Positions 1 to 5,634 are shown, counted from the first letter of the stretch. The stretch is DNA of 5,853 nt from a bacterium (GCA_021803845.1 JAJZLA010000034.1:3891-9743); one strand, 5' to 3'. Numbers and translations are program-made. The notes: a model not told the origin generated them from the sequence alone.

Positions 1-15
1 AAGGTGTCAGATTTT
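1..15 (-). repeat. Inverted copy of the 18-bp TCTGACACC repeat, cut by the window edge
   Basis: The reverse complement reads AAAATCTGACACCTT and matches the core of the three forward copies at 69-86, 146-163 and 253-270. The copy probably continues past the left edge, so its full length is unknown. It faces the copy at 69-86. Confidence 0.8.
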
Positions 16-81
16 GTTTTACGCATACTAAAATGAACAATTAACGATAAAAGATATTGCGTAAAATTAATCTGACACCTT
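1..81. repeat. Inverted-repeat unit of about 80 bp, MITE-like
   Basis: Bases 1-13 (AAGGTGTCAGATT) are exactly complementary to 69-81, and 17-24 (TTTTACGC) to 59-66, with 3 versus 2 unpaired bases between the two blocks. The inner 34 bases (25-58) are AT-rich and encode nothing visible. Two nested, spaced arms look like the ends of a very small mobile element or a fold-back repeat. No transposase lies in the window. The mobile-element reading is inference. Confidence 0.55.
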
Positions 82-86
82 TTTCG
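69..86 (+). repeat. 18-bp repeat, forward copy 1
   Basis: Reads AATCTGACACCTTTTTCG, identical to the copy at 146-163 and one base different from the copy at 253-270. It is also the right arm of the inverted-repeat unit at 1-81. Confidence 0.85.
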
Positions 87-113
87 ACAACGCGATTATT
101 ACCTCGCTAAACC

Positions 114-138
114 ATCAAACGCAGTCGAGAGTATGGGA
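114..138 (+). repeat. Direct repeat copy 1 (ATCAAACGCAGTCG...)
   Basis: The segment starting ATCAAACGCAGTCG recurs at 176-199, with two A/G differences and one extra T. It sits between successive 18-bp repeats, so the region looks like duplicated composite units rather than isolated short matches. Confidence 0.75.
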
Positions 139-145
139 ATAAATA

Positions 146-163
146 AATCTGACACCTTTTTCG
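146..163 (+). repeat. 18-bp repeat, forward copy 2
   Basis: Reads AATCTGACACCTTTTTCG, an exact match to 69-86. It is preceded by AATAA, as is the copy at 253-270 (GAATAA), so the repeated unit extends a few bases to the left. Confidence 0.85.
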
Positions 164-175
164 TTAATACTTGCT

Positions 176-199
176 ATCAAACGCAGTCGGGGGTAGGGA
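176..199 (+). repeat. Direct repeat copy 2 (ATCAAACGCAGTCG...)
   Basis: Near-identical to 114-138: ATCAAACGCAGTCG is exact and is followed by a G-rich tail ending in AGGGA. It follows forward copy 2 of the 18-bp repeat, as the first direct repeat follows forward copy 1, though the spacing differs (about 12 versus 27 bases). Confidence 0.75.
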
Positions 200-202
200 T
201 AC

Positions 203-241
203 GGAGGCGGGCGTTTATAAAAGCGAAGCTTTTATGCCCGC
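203..241 (+). repeat. REP-like bulged hairpin preceded by GGAG
   Basis: Bases 207-212 (GCGGGC) pair with 236-241 (GCCCGC). After a four-base bulge (213-216), bases 217-224 (ATAAAAGC) pair with 228-235 (GCTTTTAT), leaving a GAA loop. GGAG at 203-206 directly precedes the stem. A GTAG/GGAG tetranucleotide next to an imperfect hairpin is the layout of REP elements processed by REP-associated tyrosine transposases. The hairpin is seen in the sequence; the REP assignment is inference from that layout. Confidence 0.5.
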
Positions 242-252
242 TGGAGTGAATA

Positions 253-270
253 AATCTGACGCCTTTTTCG
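253..270 (+). repeat. 18-bp repeat, forward copy 3 (variant), abutting the SDR stop codon
   Basis: Reads AATCTGACGCCTTTTTCG, with one A-to-G change from the other two forward copies. It ends one base before the stop codon (271-273) of the leftward SDR gene, so the repeat cluster begins directly at the 3' end of that gene. Confidence 0.85.
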
Positions 271-1188
271 CTAAGAAAGATATACTTCCAACCATTCCTT
301 TAAGTGCGTCCTTTTTAATCCTAATATTTCGTCGTTTTTTTCCGATTCTTCGTCTGTTTCGCAGATATTGTCGTGTTTAAGCATCCTTATCTGGTCGGAG
401 GTTACTGGGGCGTTTTTGGATAAAGACGGAGATAATTTTTCGATAAAGCCGAGAGATTTTTCCGCTATAAACGAAGGCGTATGGATTTTCAGTTTTTTGG
501 GCGGGGAAATTTCCATAATTAAGTCTATAATTTCCTCGAATGTGTAAATATCGGGGCCGCATAAGCGGAAAACTTCGTTTACTGTTTTTTCGTTATATAA
601 AGAATTATTATACGCTTCGGCTATGGAAAAGACGTCTATCGGCGCAAATTTAGTTTCGCCGGTTCCTATTATCGGAACAAATGCCCTCGTTTTTACCAAG
701 TCGATTATGTCGTCGAAAAAACCGGCGTTGTTTCCGAAAATCAAAGAAGGCCGGAAAACCGTCCATTTTAAACCGGAACTTTTGACGAGCGATTCCCCTT
801 CGTACTTTGTCGAAAAGTACTCCGAATCGCTGTTTTCGGATGCGCCGAGAGCGCTCATATGAATAAATCTGCCTATGCCGTTTTCCTTCGCCAAGTCCAA
901 TAATGTATTTACATAATCTACGTGAACTTTTTGAAAAGAAAAACCGGGTACGCTTCTAATTATGCCTATAAGATTTATTACGGCGTCGAATTTATTTGCG
1001 GACAAAAAGGCGCTGACTGAGGCTTTATCTTCGAGCGTCCCTTCAAAAACTTCGTATCCCTGTTCCTTTAAACGCTGAATCTTATTTTTATTGCGCTCTA
1101 AAAGCGTGACGGAAGCGCCGGACGATTTAATTTTTTCCGATACGGCCGAACCTACGAAACCTGTACCGCCGGCAATAAAAACTTTCAT
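271..1188 (-). CDS. NDUFA9-like atypical short-chain dehydrogenase (NAD-dependent epimerase/dehydratase fold)
   Basis: A 305-residue Rossmann-fold protein. GGTGFVG at residues 7-13 is the glycine-rich nucleotide site, NLIGI (72-76) and SALGA (112-116) follow in the expected order, and Y124-x3-K128 (YFSTK) is the SDR catalytic pair. RPSLIFG at 146-152 and the C-terminal PVTSDQIRMLKHDN (261-274) resemble the complex I NDUFA9-like / atypical SDR subgroup. Family members are about 300 residues, so the gene looks complete. Bacterial members have been linked to complex I assembly, quinone or lipid metabolism; the substrate here is unknown. The ATG has a GGAG Shine-Dalgarno (CTCC at 1195-1198 on the plus strand). 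It starts 13 bp after the glpX stop, so the two are very probably cotranscribed. The stop is TAG, next to the repeat cluster. Confidence 0.85.
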   Translation of the reverse strand: MKVFIAGGTGFVGSAVSEKIKSSGASVTLLERNKNKIQRLKEQGYEVFEGTLEDKASVSAFLSANKFDAVINLIGIIRSVPGFSFQKVHVDYVNTLLDLAKENGIGRFIHMSALGASENSDSEYFSTKYEGESLVKSSGLKWTVFRPSLIFGNNAGFFDDIIDLVKTRAFVPIIGTGETKFAPIDVFSIAEAYNNSLYNEKTVNEVFRLCGPDIYTFEEIIDLIMEISPPKKLKIHTPSFIAEKSLGFIEKLSPSLSKNAPVTSDQIRMLKHDNICETDEESEKNDEILGLKRTHLKEWLEVYLS

Positions 1189-1201
1189 AAAATACTCCGC
1201 G

Positions 1202-2158
1202 TTATTTTATTTCTTTGTAATTAAAATAGTGATTAGCTTCTATATACCTTATGGTTCCGGTTTTAGACCTCATGACTACGGAATGCGTTTTCGCGCCTCC
1301 GTGAAAAAATTCCACGCCGTTCAAGTAATCGCCGCTAGTCACTCCGGTTGCTACGAATATCACGTCTCCGGCGGCAAGTTCCTGTATGCCGTAAATTTTA
1401 TTTAAATCTTTTATCCCCATTTTAAGTGCGCGCTCTTTTTCGTTTTCATTCCTGAAAGCAAGCCTGCCCTGCATATCTCCCCCGACGCATCTTAAAGCCG
1501 CAGCGCCGAGAACTCCTTCGGGCGCGCCACCGATGCCCATAAGAACGTCTATTCCGGAGTCTTCTTTAGCCGTAGCTATAGCTCCGGCAACGTCGCCGTC
1601 CTGAATAAGGCGGATTCTTGCTCCCGCTTTTCTCACTTCTTCTATTAACTCTTTATGTCTTTCGCGGTTAAGAATTATGACGGTAAGGTCTTCGACATAC
1701 CTGTTCATGGCATCCGCAATCCTGTGAAGATTTTCCGTCGGAGAAAGATTGATGTCTATTGAACCTTTTGCCTTGGGACCGACGGCTATCTTCTGCATAT
1801 AGGTATCCGGCGCATGAAGAAAGTTTCCATGGTCGCCTATGGCCATAACCGCGATAGCGTTAGGAGCGCTTGTAGCCGCTAAGGTAGTTCCTTCTAAAGG
1901 ATCGACTGCTATATCTACCTTCTGTCCTTTTCCGTTGCCTACTTTTTCCCCTATGTAAAGCATCGGAGCTTCGTCTCTTTCTCCTTCGCCGATAACGATA
2001 GTGCCGTCTATATCGATATAATTAAGGGAGTCCCTCATGGATTCTACGGCAGCCCTGTCTGCCGCTTTTTCGTCGCCTCTTCCTATAAATCTTGCAACCG
2101 ATATTGCGGCATGTTCCGTAACCCTGACAAATTCGATGGTCAACGCTTTATCGTCCAT
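1202..2158 (-). CDS. glpX: Class II fructose-1,6-bisphosphatase (GlpX)
   Basis: A cytoplasmic 318-residue enzyme that hydrolyses fructose-1,6-bisphosphate to fructose-6-phosphate, the committed step of gluconeogenesis. The family's metal and active-site residues all appear at positions close to those of Escherichia coli GlpX: D34, E58 in IGEGERDEAP (56-65), D86 and E89 in DIAVDPLEGTT (82-92), and E214 in GGAPEGVLGAAAL (210-222). QDGDVAGAI (186-194) is also typical. Length is normal and no key residue is missing. The ATG at 2156-2158 follows a strong Shine-Dalgarno (GGGAGGAGC, bases 2163-2171). A near-consensus promoter lies about 95 bp upstream and a small hairpin in the leader. Next to rTCA-cycle genes, it probably turns fixed carbon into hexose. 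Some GlpX enzymes also act on sedoheptulose-1,7-bisphosphate, which sequence alone cannot decide. Confidence 0.95.
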   Translation of the reverse strand: MDDKALTIEFVRVTEHAAISVARFIGRGDEKAADRAAVESMRDSLNYIDIDGTIVIGEGERDEAPMLYIGEKVGNGKGQKVDIAVDPLEGTTLAATSAPNAIAVMAIGDHGNFLHAPDTYMQKIAVGPKAKGSIDINLSPTENLHRIADAMNRYVEDLTVIILNRERHKELIEEVRKAGARIRLIQDGDVAGAIATAKEDSGIDVLMGIGGAPEGVLGAAALRCVGGDMQGRLAFRNENEKERALKMGIKDLNKIYGIQELAAGDVIFVATGVTSGDYLNGVEFFHGGAKTHSVVMRSKTGTIRYIEANHYFNYKEIK

Positions 2159-2226
2159 TATTGCTCCTCCCTTGTTATATTTATGATTAGAGTATGTAAT
2201 GTTTTAATTAAGCAACGGCTTCTTAA

Positions 2227-2240
2227 AGGCATCTTTGCCT
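2227..2240 (-). other. Small hairpin in the glpX leader
   Basis: On the minus strand AGGCA and TGCCT (5 bp) flank an AAGA loop, within the predicted untranslated leader between the promoter and glpX. It could affect message stability or be chance. No riboswitch is recognised in this roughly 90-base leader. Confidence 0.35.
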
Positions 2241-2256
2241 CGCGCAACTCAGAAAA

Positions 2257-2285
2257 ATTATACTATGTTTATCGATATATTTCAA
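2257..2285 (-). promoter_or_regulatory. Sigma-70-type promoter for glpX and the SDR gene
   Basis: On the minus strand TTGAAA (2280-2285) and a perfect TATAAT (2257-2262) are separated by exactly 17 bp. Transcription would start near base 2250, giving a leader of about 90 nt before the glpX ATG. This is the best promoter match in the window and suggests that glpX and the SDR gene form their own unit, separate from ccl. Confidence 0.75.
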
Positions 2286-2290
2286 TTTTA

Positions 2291-2313
2291 AAAACGTTTT
2301 TTCAAAACGTTTT
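2291..2313. repeat. Tandem palindrome AAAACGTTTT, two copies
   Basis: The 10-bp perfect palindrome AAAACGTTTT occurs at 2291-2300 and again at 2304-2313, with a 13-bp pitch. The pair lies just after the ccl stop codon and just upstream of the glpX -35 box. On the minus strand it can fold into a weak AT-rich stem, so it may mark the end of the ccl transcript. It could equally be an AT-rich upstream element or binding site for the glpX promoter. Confidence 0.55.
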
Positions 2314-2317
2314 TTAG

Positions 2318-3118
2318 CTACTTTTTAAGTTCGCGTTCCGGCACTCCGTCGTATTCGTGAAGGTTGGCGGCTAATCTGCGGAACGGTTTTTCCCTCATCC
2401 ATTCCTCGAAAACCTGGCCGACGAGTCCGGCGGAACGTGCTATAATAAAGAAACCCTTGCCGAGCCTGTAATCGAAACCCATATCGGAAATTATCGCGGC
2501 GATACAGCCGTCGACGTTAAGAGGGAGCTTTTGCTCCGGTTTTTTAATTTTAAATTCGTCGGCTATATAAACGGCTAACTTAATAAAATCGCCCCCGAAA
2601 TTTAAATCTTTGGCTACCTCTAAAAGCCTTTTCGTCCTTGGGTCGACGGTATGAAGTTTATGCCCGTAACCCGCAAGACGTTTTTTGTTTTTGAGCGCAT
2701 CGTCGACTATGTTTGCCGCCATTTCTTTTATTTCGGATTCTTTAAGTCCGTCCTTGCCTTTTAAATAGTCCTGAAACATTTTAGCGGCTTTTTCTATTGC
2801 TCCTCCGTGCGCATCGCCGAGAGTCAATACTCCGGCGGCTACGGCGGCATTAAGCGAATTCCCGCCCGAAAATACGGTCCTTGCGGCAACGGACGATGGA
2901 GCGGCTATGCCGGCATCTATGCAGGAAACAAAAATTGCGTCGAGCATTTTAGCTTCGTTTTGATTTGGAAGTTCGCCTTTTAAAAGCAGAAAACAGACTT
3001 CCGCATAAGATTTATTCCCTATCAGGCTGTCGAGATTGTAACCCCTTATAAGAATTTTGCCGTCCTGATTGGACGTAATAGCGGTTCTCCACTCTTTTTG
3101 AGAAACGGTTTCGGACAT
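2318..3118 (-). CDS. ccl: Citryl-CoA lyase (short citrate-synthase-fold protein)
   Basis: Predicted to split citryl-CoA into acetyl-CoA and oxaloacetate, the second step of two-step citrate cleavage in the rTCA cycle. The 266 residues align with the citrate synthase fold. The catalytic triad is intact: H104 in GDAHGGAIE (101-109), H153 in GYGHKLH (150-156) followed by DPR (159-161), and D203 in NVDG (201-204). R228 in ARSAGLVGQVFEEW and R247/R248 in PFRRL match substrate-binding arginines. Citrate synthases are usually about 370-430 residues, whereas stand-alone citryl-CoA lyases and the C-terminal domain of ATP-citrate lyase are about 260. Length and the ccsAB neighbours therefore favour the lyase. 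The ATG has an AAGGAG Shine-Dalgarno (3129-3134). It lies 164 bp downstream of ccsB. A truncated or atypical citrate synthase remains a less likely alternative. Confidence 0.85.
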   Translation of the reverse strand: MSETVSQKEWRTAITSNQDGKILIRGYNLDSLIGNKSYAEVCFLLLKGELPNQNEAKMLDAIFVSCIDAGIAAPSSVAARTVFSGGNSLNAAVAAGVLTLGDAHGGAIEKAAKMFQDYLKGKDGLKESEIKEMAANIVDDALKNKKRLAGYGHKLHTVDPRTKRLLEVAKDLNFGGDFIKLAVYIADEFKIKKPEQKLPLNVDGCIAAIISDMGFDYRLGKGFFIIARSAGLVGQVFEEWMREKPFRRLAANLHEYDGVPERELKK

Positions 3119-3165
3119 AAAATCATCGCTCCTTATTTTAAAAATTATTTTTAATATTTAAATTT

Positions 3166-3193
3166 ATATTATGTTATGCTAAGTTAAGTTTAA
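3166..3193 (-). promoter_or_regulatory. Weak promoter candidate for ccl
   Basis: On the minus strand TTAAAC (3188-3193) and TAATAT (3166-3171) are 16 bp apart in very AT-rich DNA, after the ccsB hairpin and before the ccl ribosome binding site. Each box matches consensus at about four of six positions, and other alignments are possible in this composition. Confidence 0.25.
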
Positions 3194-3213
3194 GTCGGCT
3201 TGATTCCAAAATT

Positions 3214-3266
3214 AAATTTCCCTTAGCTTCTACAAATAAATTGAAGAAACTAAGGGAGCGAAATTT
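3214..3266 (-). terminator. Hairpin after ccsB, probable terminator or processing site
   Basis: TCCCTTAG (3219-3226) pairs with CTAAGGGA (3250-3257) over 8 bp. After one mismatch a further 4 bp pair (3228-3231 with 3245-3248), leaving a 13-base loop. AAATT/AATTT can extend the base across a small bulge. On the minus strand the stem is followed by AATTTAATTTT, a broken T-tract. It starts about 17 bases after the ccsB stop. It may end or partly end the ccsAB transcript, or protect its 3' end while allowing read-through into ccl. Confidence 0.6.
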
Positions 3267-3282
3267 TAAATTCGATAAAAAT

Positions 3283-4281
3283 TTATTTTAAAGTGCTGTA
3301 AAGCGGTTTGACGTCGTCGGAAGAACCGTCTTCAAAATCTCTTTTTACTCCCAGCGAAATAATCGAGTTGACTAATTCGTGATAAAATTTGGCAACCTTG
3401 ATTGTTCCAGTTTTTTTGCCGACTTCTTCAAGCAGTTTCATCTTGTTGGTAGCTTTTCCCATACCTCTTTCTACTATAGCTCCGGCATGGCCGAAAGATA
3501 CGCCTTCCGGCATCATCTCCTGAAAAACGCCTGCTACGAACACCGCCAACGGCTTAGTATATCCGCCTTTATCCACTAGTTCGGCGACCTGCTCCTCATA
3601 AACGCCGCCGGGTTCCCCCATTATCACGCATGCCTGGACGTTTTTATCATTTTCCAATTCAGGAAGGACATCGGCAAACGTAGTGCAGGCAATAACGTCG
3701 CCGCCTACGGCAAGCGCCATATAAATTCCGAAGCCTCTTCTTTTAAACATCTCGGAAGTCGTAACGGTAAGTCCGCCGCTTTTTGAAAGTACGACAATAG
3801 AACCGTCCTTGAATGCGATGCTCGGGTCTTTTCCGCCGATAGCTCCTATCCTGCCTACCGAAGGAACGTAACAGCCCAGAGAAGTTCCCCCTACTATCGT
3901 AACGCCTTTTTCCTTAGCAAATTCGTATATTATTATAGAATCCCTGATAGGCACGTGTTCGGTAATTATATATATAAGTTTAATGCCGTTGTCTATAAGT
4001 TCATAGACGGCATCCAAAACGGACGTCGGCGGAACGTAAACAAGTCCAGTATTAACCGACTTTTTTAAATCTTTAACTTTAAGAGCTTCTTTTACGGTAT
4101 CGAAAACGGGTACCGGACAGTCGTCCGTAAGCACGGTACCGCCTTTACCGGGCGTTACTCCGCATTTTACTATGCCGGGGAATAATTTTTCCGATTCTAT
4201 AACGACTTGAGAAGCCTCTCTTCCGGTAATACCTATTACTATAACTCCTGTTCCGTCGTTTAAAAATTTAGTGCCTTTCAT
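3283..4281 (-). CDS. ccsB: Citryl-CoA synthetase small subunit (SucD/ATP-citrate-lyase-like)
   Basis: The alpha-type subunit of an ADP-forming acyl-CoA synthetase. With CcsA it would convert citrate, CoA and ATP to citryl-CoA. From the ATG at 4281 it has 332 residues. GITGREA (17-23) begins the CoA-binding Rossmann domain, and GVTPGKGGT (41-49), VYVPP (81-85) and ITEHVP (106-111) are typical of SucD. H265 in FGHAGAI (263-269) is the phosphorylated catalytic histidine. IGAIGGKDPS (145-154) followed by SKSGG (166-170) resembles ATP-citrate lyase more than succinyl-CoA synthetase, as does a length above the roughly 290 residues of SucD. The segment usually reading GPN is GGTSLG here (131-136). 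A TTG at 4294-4296 would add five residues, but it overlaps the GGAG ribosome binding site, so the ATG is preferred. The gene follows ccsA by 89 bp. Succinyl-CoA synthetase alpha is the main alternative. Confidence 0.82.
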   Translation of the reverse strand: MKGTKFLNDGTGVIVIGITGREASQVVIESEKLFPGIVKCGVTPGKGGTVLTDDCPVPVFDTVKEALKVKDLKKSVNTGLVYVPPTSVLDAVYELIDNGIKLIYIITEHVPIRDSIIIYEFAKEKGVTIVGGTSLGCYVPSVGRIGAIGGKDPSIAFKDGSIVVLSKSGGLTVTTSEMFKRRGFGIYMALAVGGDVIACTTFADVLPELENDKNVQACVIMGEPGGVYEEQVAELVDKGGYTKPLAVFVAGVFQEMMPEGVSFGHAGAIVERGMGKATNKMKLLEEVGKKTGTIKVAKFYHELVNSIISLGVKRDFEDGSSDDVKPLYSTLK

Positions 4282-4290
4282 ATAAATAAT

Positions 4291-4294
4291 CTCC
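4291..4294 (-). promoter_or_regulatory. Shine-Dalgarno GGAG that sets the ccsB start
   Basis: On the minus strand GGAG lies 9 bases before the ATG at 4279-4281. It overlaps the upstream in-frame TTG (4294-4296), which would then lack its own ribosome binding site. The shorter 332-residue product is therefore favoured. Confidence 0.7.
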
Positions 4295-4370
4295 AATCAA
4301 TTATTTTAACGAACTAAATTATTTTTATGCAATTTAAATAAATAATATAAAATAAAATTATATTAAAACG

Positions 4371-5612
4371 TTATATTAAATTTTTAGATTTTAAAATTTC
4401 ATATAATTTTTCCGGCGCTTCTGTAAGCGGAAGTTCCGAATCGTATATTACGCCTTCGATATTATTTCTTTTGAAGCATTCATAAAGCATTTTTAAACCT
4501 TTCTGATATTCCGGTCCGCTTCTTCTTACTACCCATATCAAATCTTCCGGGAAGGTTCCGTCTTTTTTCATTTCCTCGATAGCCGATACCAATCCTTCGC
4601 CTATCGTTACGTCTATCCTTGTATTGCTTGCCGTGCCTCCGCATACAAGAACCGCTTTTAAGCCGGGTTTAGAAAGAATTATTTTTGAAATTTTATTCAT
4701 TTTTTCTGCTGGAGGATTTCCGCCTATATCCGTCAAATTCGCAGGTTTCATTCCAAGAGCGAAAACTGTTTCCGCCGTAATGGTAGAACCGCCTCCTCCG
4801 AAAGTCATCATTCCTATATTTCCGTCTAATTCGACGTAAGAACCAGCTTTCCCCCTGTGGTCGTCCCTGTCTATCAAATGTGCCGCTTTTTCTCTTTCCG
4901 TCAGGGGTCTTCCCATTGCGCCTCTCGCCGTATATATTTTTGAAGGCGCTATTCTTGCATCGTCGTCTATCATGGTTACGGCATCGATGGCAAAAACTTT
5001 CTGCTTATCGGGATTTGCCTTGTCTCCCGCTATTATTAAAGGATTAACCTCAAGCAGTCTTGCTTCCGAATTCCAGAATCCTTTATACATATTGGCTATG
5101 ACTTCCGACATCTGCCTCAATACAGGCCTGTCCTCAAGTCCTATTTCAATAAGATATTCCCTTACTTTATAAGGAAACAGACCTTCGAGCGGATTTATCT
5201 CAAAAGTAAATATTTTAGAAGGGTCCTGCGCTTCGACGTCCATTCCGCCTTCGAGGGAAACTACGAATACGGGACGCCTCGGTTTTGAAGAATATGTAAA
5301 ACTAACATATAATTCTTTAATTATAGAGGCTTTTTCCTGAAGAATTACGCTTACCGGTTTTTCTCCGTAAACTTCGGCTTCCATTAAAGCCTGAACATGT
5401 TCGTTTGCTTCTTCGCCGTTTTTTGCAAATTTTACTGCGCCCGCTTTGCCTCTTTTGCCCACCAGAACCTGCGATTTTATAACTACGTCGCCGTACTGCT
5501 CTACAAAGTCGGTTACATTCTGCCCCGGATGCTGAACTACTAAATATTTAGGCGTAGGTACGCCGTACTTTTTAAATATGGTATCATAAGTTTCGTATTC
5601 GTAAAGCTTCAT
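4371..5612 (-). CDS. ccsA: Citryl-CoA synthetase large subunit (SucC/ATP-citrate-lyase-like, ATP-grasp)
   Basis: The beta-type, ATP-grasp subunit of the predicted citryl-CoA synthetase, 413 residues. The N-terminal ATP-grasp shows VIKSQVLVGKRGKAGAVKF (44-62), with K46 as the likely ATP contact; EVNPL (188-192) and D210 are the expected metal ligands. The C-terminal ligase domain has GNIGMMTFGGGGS (264-276), DIGGNP (295-300) and CGGTASNTR (324-332). The GGGGS and CGGTASNT segments, and above all VVRRSGPEYQKGL (361-373), resemble ATP-citrate lyase motifs (VRRGGPNYQEGL type), whereas SucC has a VVRLEG type sequence there. Length fits the roughly 46-kDa CcsA of Hydrogenobacter better than SucC (about 390). 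The ATG has a GAGG Shine-Dalgarno six bases upstream. It heads the ccsA-ccsB pair behind a plausible promoter. Alternatives are succinyl-CoA synthetase beta or malate thiokinase. Confidence 0.83.
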   Translation of the reverse strand: MKLYEYETYDTIFKKYGVPTPKYLVVQHPGQNVTDFVEQYGDVVIKSQVLVGKRGKAGAVKFAKNGEEANEHVQALMEAEVYGEKPVSVILQEKASIIKELYVSFTYSSKPRRPVFVVSLEGGMDVEAQDPSKIFTFEINPLEGLFPYKVREYLIEIGLEDRPVLRQMSEVIANMYKGFWNSEARLLEVNPLIIAGDKANPDKQKVFAIDAVTMIDDDARIAPSKIYTARGAMGRPLTEREKAAHLIDRDDHRGKAGSYVELDGNIGMMTFGGGGSTITAETVFALGMKPANLTDIGGNPPAEKMNKISKIILSKPGLKAVLVCGGTASNTRIDVTIGEGLVSAIEEMKKDGTFPEDLIWVVRRSGPEYQKGLKMLYECFKRNNIEGVIYDSELPLTEAPEKLYEILKSKNLI

Positions 5613-5634
5613 ATAAAACCTCGATAAATTTTTA

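Noticed and set aside
1..270. CRISPR array
   Set aside because: The repeats are short (18 bp), unevenly spaced (77 and 107 bp between starts), one is inverted, and the intervening sequences are themselves partly repeated. None of this fits CRISPR repeats and spacers.
171..380. Plus-strand open frame of 69 codons at the left end
   Set aside because: It spans the repeat cluster and runs antisense into the SDR gene, with low-complexity content and no family resemblance. No convincing ribosome binding site was seen.
2159..2257. Riboswitch in the glpX leader
   Set aside because: Only a 5-bp hairpin is visible in about 90 bases, and no known riboswitch core or terminator/antiterminator pair could be recognised.
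2318..3118. Reading the 266-residue protein as citrate synthase or 2-methylcitrate synthase
   Set aside because: The catalytic triad is the same, but the protein is over 100 residues shorter than usual synthases and sits beside citryl-CoA-synthetase-like genes. The start has a proper AAGGAG site, so it is not a truncated fragment.
4282..4370. Possible internal promoter between ccsA and ccsB (TTGCAT-N17-TTAAAA on the minus strand)
   Set aside because: The -10 match is only about three of six, in extremely AT-rich DNA where such matches are expected by chance. The 89-bp gap is compatible with simple cotranscription.
3283..5612. Reading the two-gene pair as ordinary succinyl-CoA synthetase (sucCD)
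   Set aside because: The large subunit has VVRRSGPEYQKGL and CGGTASNT rather than the VVRLEG and FGGI type sequences of SucC. Both subunits are longer than SucC and SucD, and a short citrate-synthase-fold gene follows. It is kept as an alternative because no alignment could be run.
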